Of a stretch of DNA of 64,000 bases, positions 63,363 to 64,000 are shown in pieces (positions within the stretch are counted from its first letter, which is position 1; every line of letters begins with the position of its first letter). Below the pieces are notes generated by a model that had not been told where the DNA came from, did no database searches, and saw nothing but the letters and a program-made list of their open reading frames with translations. The DNA is from Deltaproteobacteria bacterium (GTDB lineage: Bacteria; Myxococcota_A; Polyangia; Polyangiales; Polyangiaceae). A program made the position numbers and the translations under genes. The stretch spans positions 62,001 through 126,000 of the forward strand of contig JACRCQ010000022.1 of the NCBI GenBank assembly GCA_016218915.1, in the 5' to 3' direction.

Positions 63363-64000
63363 TCAATCTCGATGACACGCCGAACCTGTGCGCGGGCGTG
63401 CCTGCAGAGTCGGCAGCTGCGCTGTGCTTCCGGGCCATCGTCGCGCTCCAGCGGCGGCACGAGCCCGAGGTAACCCTTCGCGCGACGGTGGAAGACAACC
63501 CGATCGACGAATCGCTGATGTGGAAGCCGAGGCCCACGGACATAGCGAAGACCGAGGACTTCAACCGCGCCACTGAGGAAGGAGCCGAAGCGCTGGCGCT
63601 GGCGCTTGCGGCGCGACACCCAACATGGTGCGCTGTGCGACGTCTTCAATCGCGAATGGCCGAGGGTGCCGACTGGCTGATGCGCGACCGATCGAGGCAC
63701 TTCGTGGTAACGAGCGCGATCCTCCACGCAGAGCGTCTGGCGCGGGACTCGTTCGAGGCACTTTCGGCGTTTCGTAAGGTGTCCAAGCTTGAGGAGTCGA
63801 TCGCCCGGCTGGCTCCGCCTGGCATCCAGCTTCTGGAGCACTTCCGTCGACACGTCGTCCATCTGATAGCGGCACGCTCGCGGCGGCGTAGGGGACCGCA
63901 CTCCCCGGGTGATCCGCTGCGTGTGCGCATCACAGACGAGCGGGTCCTCACGCACCGTCATGACTGCCGCAGCGGTGACTCCAGCGCCAGCGCCACCCCC
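63359..64000 (+). CDS. Unknown gene coupled to AbiTii-like gene, 5' part
   Basis: An open frame of 214 codons from GTG 63359 (VINLDDTPNLCAGVPAESAA) to the right window edge without a stop. The start overlaps the previous stop by GTGA, which argues for translational coupling and the same operon. It is rich in Arg, Ala and Glu, with helices such as ARHPTWCAVRRLQSRMAEG. No domain is recognised. It would be the partner of the AbiTii-like protein. Confidence 0.6.
   Translation, partial: MINLDDTPNLCAGVPAESAAALCFRAIVALQRRHEPEVTLRATVEDNPIDESLMWKPRPTDIAKTEDFNRATEEGAEALALALAARHPTWCAVRRLQSRMAEGADWLMRDRSRHFVVTSAILHAERLARDSFEALSAFRKVSKLEESIARLAPPGIQLLEHFRRHVVHLIAARSRRRRGPHSPGDPLRVRITDERVLTHRHDCRSGDSSASATP

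Overview
The window looks like chromosomal DNA from a member of the Myxococcota, most likely a Polyangiales-type myxobacterium. This is an inference from several signs. The DNA is GC-rich. Many genes encode lipoproteins with Asp/Pro/Ser or Gly/Ala-rich linkers after the lipobox. A trypsin-like protease ends in a Gly/Ser-rich linker, a CSC motif, a hydrophobic stretch and an Arg cluster, which is the MYXO-CTERM layout. There are also IgGFc-binding-type and giant zinc-protease lipoproteins. No ribosomal RNA, phage structural gene, transposase or CRISPR array was seen; the one tRNA is tRNA-Lys(TTT).

Layout. 1-11 kb: secreted and lipid-anchored proteins, an M50 membrane protease, and an 1860-residue single-chain acyl-CoA carboxylase (biotin carboxylase, biotin carrier, central region and both carboxyltransferase halves) that resembles the eukaryotic enzyme. 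11-20 kb: two tandem paralogous lipoproteins of almost 1500 residues with metzincin zinc motifs. 20-33 kb: a short-chain dehydrogenase, then surface proteins (IPT/TIG, IgGFc-binding and trypsin-like lipoproteins), and an operon of two outer-membrane barrel proteins with an FGE-sulfatase-fold protein. 32-36 kb: a small accessory patch with a 53-bp copy of the hypB P-loop, a decayed nucleotidyltransferase pair, a TPR protein and a VapBC-like pair.

36-46 kb is one tightly packed minus-strand operon, hydBGDA-hypFCDEAB. It encodes a group 3b-type NAD(P)-linked [NiFe] hydrogenase and six maturation factors. 48.7-58.7 kb is a plus-strand run encoding a fused HdrCB (HdrD-like) protein, HdrA, MvhD, MvhG and MvhA, a hydrogenase maturation protease, and then a degenerate histidine kinase, a stand-alone receiver and a Cache-HAMP histidine kinase. 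Stop/start overlaps tie the protease to the first kinase gene. The two hydrogenases plausibly share the single hyp set. The 3c-type large subunit has a 25-residue C-terminal extension and its own protease, whereas the 3b-type large subunit ends exactly at the ligand-motif histidine and should need none. Together they could move electrons between H2, NAD(P)H, ferredoxin and a disulfide-like acceptor. EtfA and EtfB follow on the opposite strand.

60.5-64 kb is accessory: a membrane protein, a ribbon-helix-helix regulator preceded by a 10-bp-phased operator array, tRNA-Lys, and an AbiTii-like gene overlapping an unknown gene that runs off the window. A GC-rich REP-like element occurs just after several stop codons (26.57, 48.17, 55.29 and 61.90 kb).
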